From Planifilum fimeticola (GTDB lineage Bacteria > Bacillota > Bacilli > Thermoactinomycetales > DSM-44946), in assembly GCF_003001905.1 (NCBI RefSeq), contig NZ_PVNE01000018.1:1-64000 (forward strand): DNA of 64,000 nt. Direction: 5' to 3'. This document shows, in pieces, positions 52,765 to 61,911 of this stretch (positions are counted from its first letter, which is position 1; every line of letters starts with the position of its first letter). The position numbers and the translations under genes are program-made. Under the pieces are notes generated by a model. That model had not been told where the DNA came from. It did no database searches and saw only the letters and a list, made by a program, of their open reading frames with translations.

Positions 52765-54554
52765 TCTGGCGCAGCGTCGTCGGCAAACTGTGGCTGACGA
52801 TCATCGGCCTTGTCACCCTCGTCCTGATGCTGCTCAGCCTGATCCTCAGCGAACAGCTGGAGCGGACGGTGAATCAGGGAGAGCAGAAGTATCTGCTCAA
52901 CCTGGCCCGCCACATCCAGGAATCCCTACAGGATGAGGCGAAACCCGATTCGGAATACGTGTCCGCCCTTTTGCGGGTCACTGAACTGTTCGACGTGCAT
53001 TCGATCATCCTAGGTCCGGACAAATCCACCCGCTCGTTGAACGGTTCGCCCGGTTCCCCGGAAATTCCGTGGCAGGCCATTTTGAAGGAGACGGAGATCG
53101 AACGGGTATATCAGGGGAAAGAGGTGGTCCTACGGGGAAGGGTGCAGGTGGGGAAGAGTGAGCATGCCTTTCCCCTCTTCAAGGACGAGATCCTCCTGGC
53201 GGCGGTTCCGCTGAAATCGGACGGAAAGGTGACGGGCGCCGTCGTCCTATATCAGGAGCACGATCAGTTGACGGAGACCGACATCAAGCGATGGATCGTT
53301 TACTCCGCCTTGATCAGCATTTTTTTGACGACGATTTTCGCCTTTTTCCTCTCCACCCGCATCACCCAGCCTCTTATTCAGATGAAGCGGGCGGCGGAAA
53401 AGATGGCCCAGGGGCATTTTTCGATCCGGCTTCCCGTCCGACAGCGCGAGAGGGATGAGATCGGCGATCTGGCCATCAGTTTCAACCGGATGGCGGAGCA
53501 GCTCCATGAGTCGGTGGAGGCGCTCTCTCACGAGAAGGAACAGCTGGCCAGCATTTTGCGCAGCATGGTGGACGGGGTGATCACGATGGACGCGGAGGGA
53601 AAAATCATCGTGGTCAATCCGCCGGCCGAGCGACTGCTCGCCTCCTGGTCCGACGAGGAGGAAGAAAGCGGAAGCTTGCCCCCTCCCCTTCGGGAGATCT
53701 TTCGGACGGTGGTGAGGGATGAAAGGGATCACGCCGCCGATGTCACCCTTCACGGCCGTACGTGGGCGGTGGTCATGGCCCCCCTTTACGCCGGGGATCA
53801 GGTGAGGGGAGCGGTGGCCGTTCTCCGGGATGTGACGGAGGAACGCCGGATGGATAAGCTCAGAAAGGATTTCGTGGCCAATGTCTCCCATGAATTGCGG
53901 ACTCCCCTTTCCATGCTTCAGGGATACAGCGAGGCGCTGCTGGATGATATCGCCCAGTCTCCCGAGATGCGCAGGGAGCTGGCCCAGGTGATTCACGACG
54001 AGACCTTGCGGATGGGCAGGCTGGTGAGGGATTTGCTGGATCTGGCCCGGATGGAGTCGGGGCACATCGAGATCGAACGGACCCGGGTGAGCGTTTCTGC
54101 GCTGATCAAGCGGGTGGTCCGCAAATTCCAGGGACTTGCCGGAGAGCAGAAGGTGAACTTGAAGTGGGAGGTTCAATCCGATTTGCCGGAGGTTTATTGG
54201 GATGAGGACAAGGTGGAGCAGGTGTTGACCAATCTGGTGGACAATGCCATCCGGCACACCCCCGAGGGAGGGGAGATTTGTCTCAAGGCGGCCCCGAGCA
54301 ACGGCAAAAAGGTGTCGCTGACGGTGCGGGACACGGGAAGCGGCATTCCCGAGGAAGACCTTCCCTTTATCTTTGAGCGCTTTTACAAAGCGGACAAGGC
54401 GCGAACCCGGGGGCAGTCGGGAACCGGACTGGGGCTTGCCATCGTCAAGCACATGGTGGATGCCCACGGCGGAACGGTTTCCGTGGAAAGCCGCCTGGGG
54501 GAAGGCACCACCTTCACGGTGAAGCTACCCGTGGGCAGCGACGGGGAGAAATAG
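52761..54554 (+). CDS. resE: Sensor histidine kinase ResE
   Basis: A 597-residue kinase. Two membrane helices (about 9-30 and 174-195) enclose an extracytoplasmic sensor of about 140 residues; HAMP (about 197-250) and PAS (about 255-365) follow. The phosphorylated His377 is in NVSHELRTPLSMLQGYSE. N, G1, F and G2 boxes are DNAIRHTPEGG, VRDTGSGIPEED, FERFYKADKAR and GTGLGLAIVKHM. Partner of ResD. Confidence 0.94.
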   Translation: MIWRSVVGKLWLTIIGLVTLVLMLLSLILSEQLERTVNQGEQKYLLNLARHIQESLQDEAKPDSEYVSALLRVTELFDVHSIILGPDKSTRSLNGSPGSPEIPWQAILKETEIERVYQGKEVVLRGRVQVGKSEHAFPLFKDEILLAAVPLKSDGKVTGAVVLYQEHDQLTETDIKRWIVYSALISIFLTTIFAFFLSTRITQPLIQMKRAAEKMAQGHFSIRLPVRQRERDEIGDLAISFNRMAEQLHESVEALSHEKEQLASILRSMVDGVITMDAEGKIIVVNPPAERLLASWSDEEEESGSLPPPLREIFRTVVRDERDHAADVTLHGRTWAVVMAPLYAGDQVRGAVAVLRDVTEERRMDKLRKDFVANVSHELRTPLSMLQGYSEALLDDIAQSPEMRRELAQVIHDETLRMGRLVRDLLDLARMESGHIEIERTRVSVSALIKRVVRKFQGLAGEQKVNLKWEVQSDLPEVYWDEDKVEQVLTNLVDNAIRHTPEGGEICLKAAPSNGKKVSLTVRDTGSGIPEEDLPFIFERFYKADKARTRGQSGTGLGLAIVKHMVDAHGGTVSVESRLGEGTTFTVKLPVGSDGEK

Positions 54555-54567
54555 GGAAATATGAAGG

Positions 54568-54597
54568 AACCGGATGCCGAAAGGCATCCGGTTTTTC
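54568..54597. terminator. Terminator between resE and the SDR gene
   Basis: AACCGGATGCC-GAAA-GGCATCCGGTT followed by TTTCG on the plus strand. The stem is symmetrical enough to serve both convergent transcripts. Confidence 0.9.
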
Positions 54598-54622
54598 GCA
54601 TTCATGGCGGGTTCCGACGGGA

Positions 54623-55321
54623 TCACTTTTGCATTTCCGGCGGCACTTGGGGCCGCATGATGATTTGGTTGTAGATGACCCCGCGCGGCGCGGAAACCAT
54701 TTGCCAGACGGTTTCCGCCACTTGCTCCGGCTTGAGGGCGTAGGGTTTGGGTGAGCCGAATTCCGTCAAGATGGATCCGGGGCAGAGGGTGGAGACCCGC
54801 ACTTCGTGGGGTTTCAGCTCCTGGGTCAAAACATCCGACAGGGCCATCAAGCCGAATTTGGAGGCGCAATAACCGCCTCCGCCGGGAAAGGTGACGGTTC
54901 CGGCGACGCTGGAGATGTTGACGATGTGTCCCTTTGCCCGGATGAGGTGGGGTATGGCGTATTTGCAGGCGAGAAATGCTCCCTTCAGATTGACGGCCAT
55001 CATTTGGTCCCAATCTTCTTCGGACAGTTCGTGCACTTTGCCGAAACGGCCCAGTCCGGCGTTGTTCACCAATATGTCGATTCGGCCGAAGCGCCGGATG
55101 GTTTCGTCGATCAAATGGCTGATCTGCCGGCTCTGGGTAACGTCGCAGGGGATCGGAATGATCCGAGCGGGATCCGATTCCGCCACCTCCCTCAGCTTGT
55201 CTTCGCTGCGGGCACAAGCGACGACCCGGATTCCGCCGTCGGCGAAGCGTCGGGTGATGGCTGCCCCCAACCCCTTGCTGGCCCCCGTCACGATGGCCAC
55301 GCGTTCGTCCGTTGCGCCCAT
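54623..55321 (-). CDS. Short-chain dehydrogenase/reductase
   Basis: A 232-residue classical SDR. VTGASKGLGAAITR is the NAD(P) loop, NNAGLGRFG follows, and the catalytic triad is Ser (NISSVAGTV), Tyr and Lys (GGYCASKFG, with Cys-Ala-Ser-Lys after Tyr). ATG at 55321 after AAGGAGG. An Arg/Lys-rich cofactor pocket (CARSEDK) suggests NADPH. Substrate unknown. Confidence 0.9.
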   Translation of the reverse strand: MGATDERVAIVTGASKGLGAAITRRFADGGIRVVACARSEDKLREVAESDPARIIPIPCDVTQSRQISHLIDETIRRFGRIDILVNNAGLGRFGKVHELSEEDWDQMMAVNLKGAFLACKYAIPHLIRAKGHIVNISSVAGTVTFPGGGGYCASKFGLMALSDVLTQELKPHEVRVSTLCPGSILTEFGSPKPYALKPEQVAETVWQMVSAPRGVIYNQIIMRPQVPPEMQK

Positions 55322-55464
55322 CCAGATCCTCCTTTTCCGTTGATTGGCTGGTTGTCTTTGCATCAAGCATCTTAGCACGCGGGGGAGGTTTTCGTCCAGC
55401 GCGGCAGGCGTTCCCGCCGGAGGGGGAGCGATGCTTCACCGCGGAGGAAGCGCCCTTTTCTCCG

Positions 55465-57045
55465 TTACAGATCGATTTCCTGGACGGTCTCGATGTTTTC
55501 CAAACGGGCAAGGCTTTGTTGAATTTCAGGAGGAACCGGCTTGTCCACCGAGAGCATCATGATGGCTTGTCCTCCCACATCCCGACGACCCACTTGCATC
55601 GTGGCGATGTTGATGCCGTGTTTCCCCAATAGGGTGCCCACCCGTCCGATGGCCCCGGGCTGGTCCCGGTGTTGAATCAGGAGCAGATGCCCCCGGGGGA
55701 GAACATCGATCGGATAGCCGTCGATGTTCACAATGCGGGCTCCAAGCCCGTTCAGCAGCGTGCCGGCAACGGTGCGCCGCCTGCGGTCGGTGACCACCTC
55801 GACGGTGATCAGGTTGGTGAAGCCCCGGAGATCGGAAACCTTTTGTTCCGTCACCCGGACTCCCCGCTCCTTGGCCAGGAAGGTGGCGTTCACATAGTTG
55901 ACGTCGGAGAGATAGGTGGAGAGGGCGCCCTTGAGAATGGTCCGGGTCAAGGGAGCCGTGTCGAGGCCGGTCAGTTCCCCGGAATAGGTGACGGTTACGG
56001 AGCAGAGGGCGCCTTGCGTCGCCTGCAGGGCGAACCGGCCCAGGTTTTCGGCCAGGGACTGATAGGGTCTTAGCTTTTCCTGCAGTTCCGCCGGAATCGA
56101 GGGCAGGTTGACCGCGTTCTTGAAGGGTTCTCCCCGCAGAATGTGGAGCACTTCCACGCAGACATCGACGGCGACGTTTTCCTGGGCTTCCCGGGTGGAG
56201 GCCCCCAAATGGGGGGTGGCGATCACCTGGGGCAGTTGAAGGAGCGGATGTTTGCCCGGCGGCTCCGTTTCGAAGACGTCGAGGGCGGCACCGGCCACTT
56301 TGCCGGTTTGTATCGCCTCCAACAGCGCCCCTTCGTCGACGATGCCTCCCCGGGCGCAGTTCAGGATTCGGACACCCGGTTTCATTCTTTCGAAAGCCCG
56401 GCTGTCGATTAGATGGCGCGTCTCTTTGGTGAGCGGAGTGTGAACGGTGATGAAGTCGGAGGTTTGGATCACCTCGTCCAGGCTGGCCTGCCGTATCCCG
56501 ATTTTTTCGGCCCTGTCCGGAGTCAGGTAGGGATCGTGGGCGATCACATCCATGTGGAAGGCCTTCGCCCGCTTGGCCACCTCCATTCCGATCCTCCCCA
56601 GGCCGATGATTCCCAGTCGTTTGTCCCTCAGCTCGACGCCGACAAACCGCTTGCGATCCCATTCGCCTCGGATGAGGGACCGGTAGGCTTGGGGGATGTT
56701 CCGGGCGAGGGCGATCAACATGGCGAAGGTGTGTTCCGCGGTGGAGATGGTGTTGCCGTCGGGCGCGTTGACCACGATGATTCCCTTGCCGGTGGCCGCG
56801 TTGACATCGATGTTGTCCACCCCGACTCCTGCCCGGCCGATCACCTTCAACCGTTTGGCGGCATGAATCACTTCCGCGGTCACCTGTGTCTGGCTGCGGA
56901 CCAGAAGGGCGTCGGCATCCTCGATTTCCTTGAGCAGCGCTTCCGGAGAAAGATCCGTTTTTTCCACAATTTCCACATCTTGAGCCTGCCGGAGGATCTC
57001 GGTGCCCTGCGGGCTCAAAGGGTCGGTGATCAGCACTTTAAACAC
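55465..57045 (-). CDS. serA: D-3-phosphoglycerate dehydrogenase
   Basis: A 526-residue enzyme oxidising 3-phosphoglycerate to phosphohydroxypyruvate, the first step of serine synthesis. The substrate domain, a Rossmann domain (LGIIGLGRIGMEVAKRAKAF), the catalytic His in LGASTREAQE, an intervening domain and a C-terminal ACT domain (LIQHRDQPGAIGRVGTLLG) are in the usual order. GTG at 57045 follows AGAGGAGGTG. The start overlaps the aminotransferase gene by 8 bases. Confidence 0.96.
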   Translation of the reverse strand: MFKVLITDPLSPQGTEILRQAQDVEIVEKTDLSPEALLKEIEDADALLVRSQTQVTAEVIHAAKRLKVIGRAGVGVDNIDVNAATGKGIIVVNAPDGNTISTAEHTFAMLIALARNIPQAYRSLIRGEWDRKRFVGVELRDKRLGIIGLGRIGMEVAKRAKAFHMDVIAHDPYLTPDRAEKIGIRQASLDEVIQTSDFITVHTPLTKETRHLIDSRAFERMKPGVRILNCARGGIVDEGALLEAIQTGKVAGAALDVFETEPPGKHPLLQLPQVIATPHLGASTREAQENVAVDVCVEVLHILRGEPFKNAVNLPSIPAELQEKLRPYQSLAENLGRFALQATQGALCSVTVTYSGELTGLDTAPLTRTILKGALSTYLSDVNYVNATFLAKERGVRVTEQKVSDLRGFTNLITVEVVTDRRRRTVAGTLLNGLGARIVNIDGYPIDVLPRGHLLLIQHRDQPGAIGRVGTLLGKHGINIATMQVGRRDVGGQAIMMLSVDKPVPPEIQQSLARLENIETVQEIDL

Positions 57046-58189
57046 GGTTCCACACCTCCTCTGCGGCCCCGACGGCGGCCCCCCACCGGACCGTCCCACC
57101 CAGGCGGTGCAAGGCGGTTTCCAAGGCGGAGAGGAGGGTCAGGACGTCCAAGGGATCGCAATAGCCCATGTGGCCGATCCGGAAGATCTTTCCTTTCAGA
57201 TGTTGCTGACCGCTGGCCACCACCGCGCCGATGCGGCGCAGTTCTTTCTGAAGGGCGGACGCGTCAATGTTCTCTGTCCCCCGAACGGCGGTCACCGTGG
57301 GGGAGGCGACGGCGTCCTCCGTGAGCAACGGGAGCCCCAGGGCCCGGACCCCCGCGCGGGTCATTTCCATCATCAGCCGGTGGCGGGCGAAGATGTTTTC
57401 AAGCCCTTCTTCTTCGATCATGTCGAGGACGGCCTCCAGCCCGAACAGGTGGGCGATTCCCGGAGTGAAGGGAGTGGTTTCCCTTTCCAGATCTTCATGA
57501 TAAGTCTGAAGATCCAGGTAGAACCGGGGGCCTTCCGTCTGCCGGATGACTCCCCAGGCACGGGGGCTGACGGCGACGAAGGCCAGGCCGGGAGGAAGCA
57601 TCAGTGCCTTTTGCGATCCGGTGACGAAGATGTCGATGCCCCAGGCATCCATTTCGCAGGCTACTCCCCCCACGCTGCTGACGCCGTCTACGATGACCAG
57701 GGCGTCGGTATGCTCCTTGATGATTGTTGCCAGGTCTTGGACAGGATTGAGCACGCCGGTGGAGGTTTCGCAGTGGGTGAGGAAGACGGCCTTTACCCGG
57801 GGCCGGCTGGCGAGAAAGGATTTCAGCGCGTCGGGTGAGCAGGCCTCTCCCCAGGGGATGTCCAGGCGGTGCACCTGGGCTCCGAAGCGGCCGGCGATTT
57901 TGGCAAAGCGGTCGCCGAAGGCGCCGGTCACCGCCACCACCACCTCTTCCCCCGGAGCCACGGTGTTGGAGACGGCGGCCTCCAGGGCGGAAGTGCCGCT
58001 GCCCGTTATGATCAATACGTTTTCCCGCGTGCCGAAGACCGGTTGGAGCCTTTGGCTGCACTGTCGAACGAGGCGGCTGCATTCGGCGCTGCGGTGGCCG
58101 ATCATCGGCCGGTTCATGGCGTGTTGCACCCGGGGCGGAACGGGTGTCGGCCCGGGAATGCGCAGATGAAATTTTTCTTCGAAGGGCAT
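57038..58189 (-). CDS. Class V aminotransferase (alanine-glyoxylate / serine type)
   Basis: A 383-residue PLP enzyme. LRIPGPTPVPPRV is the N-terminal signature of the AGAT/SPT branch, TGSGTSALEAAVSNTV binds the cofactor phosphate, DGVSSVGG holds the Asp, and TGSQKALMLPPGLAFV the PLP Lys. It shares a T-box leader and an 8-base overlap with serA. This makes a serine-pathway role (phosphohydroxypyruvate or hydroxypyruvate amination) likely, in place of or beside serC, which is not in this window. Confidence 0.88.
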   Translation of the reverse strand: MPFEEKFHLRIPGPTPVPPRVQHAMNRPMIGHRSAECSRLVRQCSQRLQPVFGTRENVLIITGSGTSALEAAVSNTVAPGEEVVVAVTGAFGDRFAKIAGRFGAQVHRLDIPWGEACSPDALKSFLASRPRVKAVFLTHCETSTGVLNPVQDLATIIKEHTDALVIVDGVSSVGGVACEMDAWGIDIFVTGSQKALMLPPGLAFVAVSPRAWGVIRQTEGPRFYLDLQTYHEDLERETTPFTPGIAHLFGLEAVLDMIEEEGLENIFARHRLMMEMTRAGVRALGLPLLTEDAVASPTVTAVRGTENIDASALQKELRRIGAVVASGQQHLKGKIFRIGHMGYCDPLDVLTLLSALETALHRLGGTVRWGAAVGAAEEVWNRV

Positions 58190-58221
58190 TGTTTCTCTCC
58201 CTCCCCCAGGATGTTTTATAT

Positions 58222-58508
58222 GAAAAGACCTCTCGTCGCACACCTACGGCAGGGTAGGTGAGGGACGAGAGGTCTCGTGGTGCCACCCTCATTTCGTCGC
58301 AGACTCGCGTCGGCGACCTCGACGGGTCGATGACCCCGGGGATAACGGTCCCACCGATCCGACCTACTGACCTTGGAGGGGTTCAGCCGGACACTCCGGA
58401 GGGCTCCGCGTCAGTCGAACCACCGGTTTTCACCAGCCACCGGCTCTCTGCGGGTCCGTTCTGACACTTGGCTCCATCATCGCTTTCCCGTTTTGCTCGG
58501 TCAAAGTT
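58222..58508 (-). ncRNA. T-box leader of the aminotransferase-serA operon
   Basis: On the minus strand the T-box motif GGGTGGCACCACGAGACC (about 58271-58289) is followed by a terminator: GACCTCTCGTC pairs with GACGAGAGGTC around an inner CACCTAC/GTAGGTG stem, then TTTTC (58222-58274). The long 5' stem I region lies upstream. A TCC triplet (Ser codon, complement of 58375-58377) followed by A is a candidate specifier, consistent with control by uncharged tRNA-Ser; this assignment needs a fold. Confidence 0.9.
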
Positions 58509-58516
58509 TGATAAAT

Positions 58517-58545
58517 ACTCTAGCACGGCTTTCCGCCCTTGTCAA
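58517..58545 (-). promoter_or_regulatory. Sigma-A promoter of the T-box/serA operon
   Basis: On the minus strand TTGACA (58545-58540), a 17-base spacer and TAGAGT (58522-58517). The start point would fall just before the leader. Confidence 0.8.
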
Positions 58546-58552
58546 CAACCCT

Positions 58553-59065
58553 TTAACGGACTTGGGCGTTGGTGTGCGCTGCTTCGTACCGCTTGACGCA
58601 ATCCTGGTAAAGCTTTTGGGCGAATTGGGCGTCTTTCCATCCCTTGATGACGGTCTGCTTGTTTTCCAGGTCTTTGTAAACTTTGAAGAAGTGTTCGATT
58701 TCCTTGAGCACGTGGGGGGCGACATCCTTCAGGCTTTGCACTTGATCCCAGCGCGGGTCGTCCACCGGGACGGCGAGGAGCTTTTCATCCTCTCCCTTGT
58801 CATCGGCCATCAGCAGCACACCGATGACGCGGGAGCGGATGACACATCCGGGGAAGGTGGGGAAAGTGGTCAGCACGAGGATGTCCAAGGGGTCACCGTC
58901 TTCGGCCAGGGTGCCTTCCAGGTAGCCGTATTCGGTGGGATAATGCATCGGGGAATACAAAACCCGATCCAGGCGGAAAACACCCGCTTCCTTGTCGTAT
59001 TCATATTTGTTTTGGCTTCCAGCCGGAATTTCGATAAACGCATCGACGATCAACGGTTGTTGCAT
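58553..59065 (-). CDS. ppa: Inorganic pyrophosphatase, family I
   Basis: A 170-residue soluble pyrophosphatase. The metal site is EDGDPLDILVL (D-x-D-P-x-D), with KYEYDKE upstream and YPTEYGYLEGTL in the active-site wall; KGWKDAQFA is near the end. Many bacilli use the family II enzyme instead, so the type is worth noting. ATG at 59065 after GGAGG; an ATG six bases earlier is an alternative. Confidence 0.95.
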   Translation of the reverse strand: MQQPLIVDAFIEIPAGSQNKYEYDKEAGVFRLDRVLYSPMHYPTEYGYLEGTLAEDGDPLDILVLTTFPTFPGCVIRSRVIGVLLMADDKGEDEKLLAVPVDDPRWDQVQSLKDVAPHVLKEIEHFFKVYKDLENKQTVIKGWKDAQFAQKLYQDCVKRYEAAHTNAQVR

Positions 59066-59244
59066 CAGCAATCCTCCCTTGCTGCAGCATAAATTTCAAG
59101 GTGAAGTTGACAAAAACCGGTTCGTCCTGGCCCGTGTCTTTTGCCAACAATAACATTCTAGTCTCTTTTTTCCGGTGAATCAAACGGTTTATGCCGTGGG
59201 CTGTGGTACAATGTTATCAGCATACGCAGGGAGGGGGACGGGGA

Positions 59245-59559
59245 GTGGAAGTTCCCTGCATTTCCGCAGAAGAATTTGCAGAAAAGTACCGGTCCGGAGC
59301 GCTGAAGGACGCGACGCTGTTGGATGTGCGGGAGTGGGAGGAATGGCTGGTCGATCGGTTGGAGGAAGCGGAATTCCTGCCCTTGTCCAGTTTTCCCCCG
59401 CCACCGGGGAGGTTGAATCCGGAAAAGCCCATTTACGTATTTTGCGCCCACGGGGTTCGCAGCGTCTATGCGACGGATCTGCTGCTTCGGCAGGGTTATC
59501 CGCGGGTGATCCATGTGGAGGGCGGTCTGGCCCGGGTGCGGCTCCTGCTTGAAAAATAA
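59245..59559 (+). CDS. Rhodanese-like domain protein
   Basis: A 104-residue single rhodanese domain. LLDVREWEEW is the typical N-terminal block and the active loop is FCAHGVRS with the sulfur-carrying Cys. GTG at 59245 after GGGAGGGGG. It likely handles protein-bound sulfur; the partner is unknown. Confidence 0.88.
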   Translation: MEVPCISAEEFAEKYRSGALKDATLLDVREWEEWLVDRLEEAEFLPLSSFPPPPGRLNPEKPIYVFCAHGVRSVYATDLLLRQGYPRVIHVEGGLARVRLLLEK

Positions 59560-59592
59560 AAAAGCCGCCCTAGGAAACTGGGGCAGCTTTTT
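59558..59592. terminator. Shared terminator of the rhodanese and ferredoxin genes
   Basis: AAAAAGCCGCCCTAGG pairs with CTGGGGCAGCTTTTT with small mismatches; A and T runs on both sides allow use on both strands. Confidence 0.8.
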
Positions 59593-59598
59593 CCGTCA

Positions 59599-59847
<249 letters not shown>

Positions 59848-59892
59848 TCATTTTAGAATGATTCCCCGCGGTTTGCAAGGGAGTTGGGAAAG

Positions 59893-60507
59893 ATGGAAGA
59901 TTTCGAAGAACGGGGTGGGGGGGCGCAGCAGGGGAAACCGGGCATGACGGACCGGGTTCTGTTGCTCAACCTCTATTTCACCCAGTTTCTCGTGCTCTTG
60001 CTGGCAGTGATCTTCCTTTTCTTTCAGGGAAGGTTGTCGGCGGATCTTTTCGTCTGGCGGGAAGGCCTTTTCTGGGCTGTCGGGGCGCTGTTGGGAATGG
60101 TGGCGGTGGGGATTGAGATTTTTCTCGCGCTGGTGCTTCCCGCCAAATGGTTGGATGACGGGGGGATCAATCTGCGTCTGTTTCGGCGCCGATCCCTGTT
60201 GCACATCGCCTGGATCGCCTTGCTGGTTTCCGTTGCGGAGGAACTGTTGTTTCGGGGAGCGGTTCAGCACTGGCTGGGAATATGGGGAACCAGCCTGCTG
60301 TTTACGTTGATCCATTTTCGATATCTGCGGCAGTGGGCGATGGCATCCCTGCTGTTTGTCATAAGCGCCGCCCTCGGGTGGTTGGTGGAGTGGAGCGGAA
60401 CGCTGACCCCGGCGATCGTCGCCCATTTTATTATCGATTTCGTGATGGGTGCGTTAATACGGCTGGGAAGGATTCCCGGGATGGAGGTGCCGAAGGACAA
60501 GGCATGA
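59893..60507 (+). CDS. CPBP-family intramembrane metalloprotease-like protein
   Basis: A 204-residue membrane protein with about six helices. VAEELLFRGAVQ is the EExxxR motif, FTLIHFRY the second motif His, and PAIVAHFIIDFV the third. Members process prenylated or other membrane substrates or act in bacteriocin immunity; the substrate here is unknown. ATG at 59893 or TTG at 59884 are possible starts. Confidence 0.85.
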   Translation: MEDFEERGGGAQQGKPGMTDRVLLLNLYFTQFLVLLLAVIFLFFQGRLSADLFVWREGLFWAVGALLGMVAVGIEIFLALVLPAKWLDDGGINLRLFRRRSLLHIAWIALLVSVAEELLFRGAVQHWLGIWGTSLLFTLIHFRYLRQWAMASLLFVISAALGWLVEWSGTLTPAIVAHFIIDFVMGALIRLGRIPGMEVPKDKA

Positions 60508-60562
60508 CCGGGGGGAAAAGGGCATAGGCTGGGATGAAGGCAAAGGACGGGGGGATGGAGAG

Positions 60563-60949
60563 ATGTCCCGTCGGCTTTTCCTGTGCGGCCCCCTTCTCAC
60601 CTGGTTTCTCGCGGGGATTGCCCTTTATCGGTTGCCCGGACAGACGCCCGGTTCATCCCTTTGGAGGTATTTTTCCGTCGATTTTCTGGTGTTTTTGGTG
60701 CTGTGGGCCTTTTGTTTCCACATTCTTTTTCGCTCCGTCGCGAGAGGGATCGCAGGACTTATGGAACTGCCCCTGCCGTTCACCCACCGGAATCGTCTGC
60801 GTTGGGCCATTCCGGTCGCCTCGGGCCTGTTGTTGCTCCTCTTCCTTTTTTTTCAGGCGCCGGCGTTTACCGCGTTGGGAGCGGGGTTTTTCGGGGGAAG
60901 GGAGATGCGATCTTGGCTCCGAAAAAGGAGAGCCCGTTTTCCGGGATAG
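60563..60949 (+). CDS. Uncharacterised membrane protein
   Basis: A 128-residue protein with three hydrophobic segments (about 7-23, 38-57, 82-98) and a basic end (RSWLRKRRARFPG). GGATGGAGAG precedes the ATG. I do not recognise a family. It lies 55 bases after the CPBP gene on the same strand. Confidence 0.55.
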   Translation: MSRRLFLCGPLLTWFLAGIALYRLPGQTPGSSLWRYFSVDFLVFLVLWAFCFHILFRSVARGIAGLMELPLPFTHRNRLRWAIPVASGLLLLLFLFFQAPAFTALGAGFFGGREMRSWLRKRRARFPG

Positions 60950-61064
60950 GGGCTTGTCCACAGAGGGCAAAGGGAGCGCGGTCATCTGTGCCCTCTCGGT
61001 CAGTCCGCACCCCCTTTCCGTTGAAGTCCTTCTTCTCGATACGGGCGATGCGCTCGGTAGAGCG

Positions 61065-61463
61065 CTACGATCGAAGCACTCTGAGGGCCCGGGCAACCTT
61101 TCTGGCGAAAACCAGGGGGTTTTCCACCGATTCGAAATGAATGTAGAACAGGCGGGGATTATCAAATAACCAGTGATTGTGCAGCGCCGTGACAAGAATT
61201 CCCTGTTTTCGGAGGGCTGAAATGAAGGGGTTGATCTCCCTTTGCAAAATCACCGTCTCGCCCAAATTCAGCGCCCGGCCTTGCCGGTCGAGGCTCTCAA
61301 AGCTGAAGAAGGTCGGCAATACCAGCGGGGAGCGGCTGCGACGCCCCAGAATGGTGACAGGGATGTTTCGGAACCTTTGAATGAAGCAAACGCCGTTGAT
61401 GACGCTCGAGGATCCGCCCACAATTCTCGCAAATTGACGGCATAGCCTATCCAGCGCCTTCAA
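61065..61463 (-). CDS. DUF1259 domain protein
   Basis: A 132-residue protein. ILQREINPFISALRKQGI and VTALHNHWLFDNPRLFYIHF are the DUF1259 signature (ALHNHxL), otherwise seen in mycobacterial LppY/LpqO-type lipoproteins. Here there is no signal peptide and no lipobox. TTG start at 61463, 8 bases after AAAGGAGG. Function unknown; the HNH and IHF histidines could bind a metal. Confidence 0.82.
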   Translation of the reverse strand: MKALDRLCRQFARIVGGSSSVINGVCFIQRFRNIPVTILGRRSRSPLVLPTFFSFESLDRQGRALNLGETVILQREINPFISALRKQGILVTALHNHWLFDNPRLFYIHFESVENPLVFARKVARALRVLRS

Positions 61464-61622
61464 GGATTCAACCTCCTTTTACCGTTTGATTTCACTATAC
61501 GTATCTGCCGGTCATGTGTTGTGGTCCTTTCCCCAATGATCGAAAATGGGTTTTCCTTGAAGGCGATGATCCGCACTTCCGAAAAAGGGCTTGCCGCAGG
61601 GGCATTTTCCATCCATCCCCCC

Positions 61623-61652
61623 TTGACAGCCTCCCGGCTCCTGTATTAAGAT
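61623..61652 (+). promoter_or_regulatory. Promoter of the tRNA cluster
   Basis: TTGACA (61623-61628) and TAAGAT (61647-61652) with an 18-base spacer, 25 bases before tRNA-Ser. Confidence 0.75.
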
Positions 61653-61677
61653 AATACACGCATCGGTTCTGGGCTGT

Positions 61678-61770
61678 GGAGAGATACCCAAGAGGCCGAA
61701 GGGGACGGTTTGCTAAACCGTTAGGGGGTCGAATGGCCCCGCGCGGGTTCGAATCCCGCTCTCTCCGCCA
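61678..61770 (+). tRNA. tRNA-Ser (GCT)
   Basis: Acceptor GGAGAGA pairs with TCTCTCC, with a long variable arm typical of Ser, anticodon GCT in GTTTGCTAAAC, and an encoded CCA end. Confidence 0.97.
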
Positions 61771-61828
61771 GACCAAGGGGAGGACGCTCCGTCAACCGGC
61801 GGGTCGTCCTCCCGCATTCCAAGGATGT

Positions 61829-61905
61829 GGCGGCGTAGCTCAGCTGGCTAGAGCGTACGGTTCATACCCGTAAGGTCGGGGGTTCGAGGCCCTCCGCCGC
61901 TACCA
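61829..61905 (+). tRNA. tRNA-Met (CAT), elongator type
   Basis: Anticodon CAT in GGTTCATACCC; acceptor GGCGGCG pairs with CGCCGCT, closing with a G-T pair rather than the initiator mismatch. CCA is encoded. It closely resembles the bacillus elongator tRNA-Met. Confidence 0.92.
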
Positions 61906-61911
61906 AGGTGC

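Noticed and set aside
60534-61169. 211-codon plus-strand frame covering 60.5-61.2 kb
   Set aside because: Frame overlaps the membrane protein gene with its own ribosome site and the 3' part of DUF1259 on the other strand; composition is Arg/Ser/Phe-rich without a family match.
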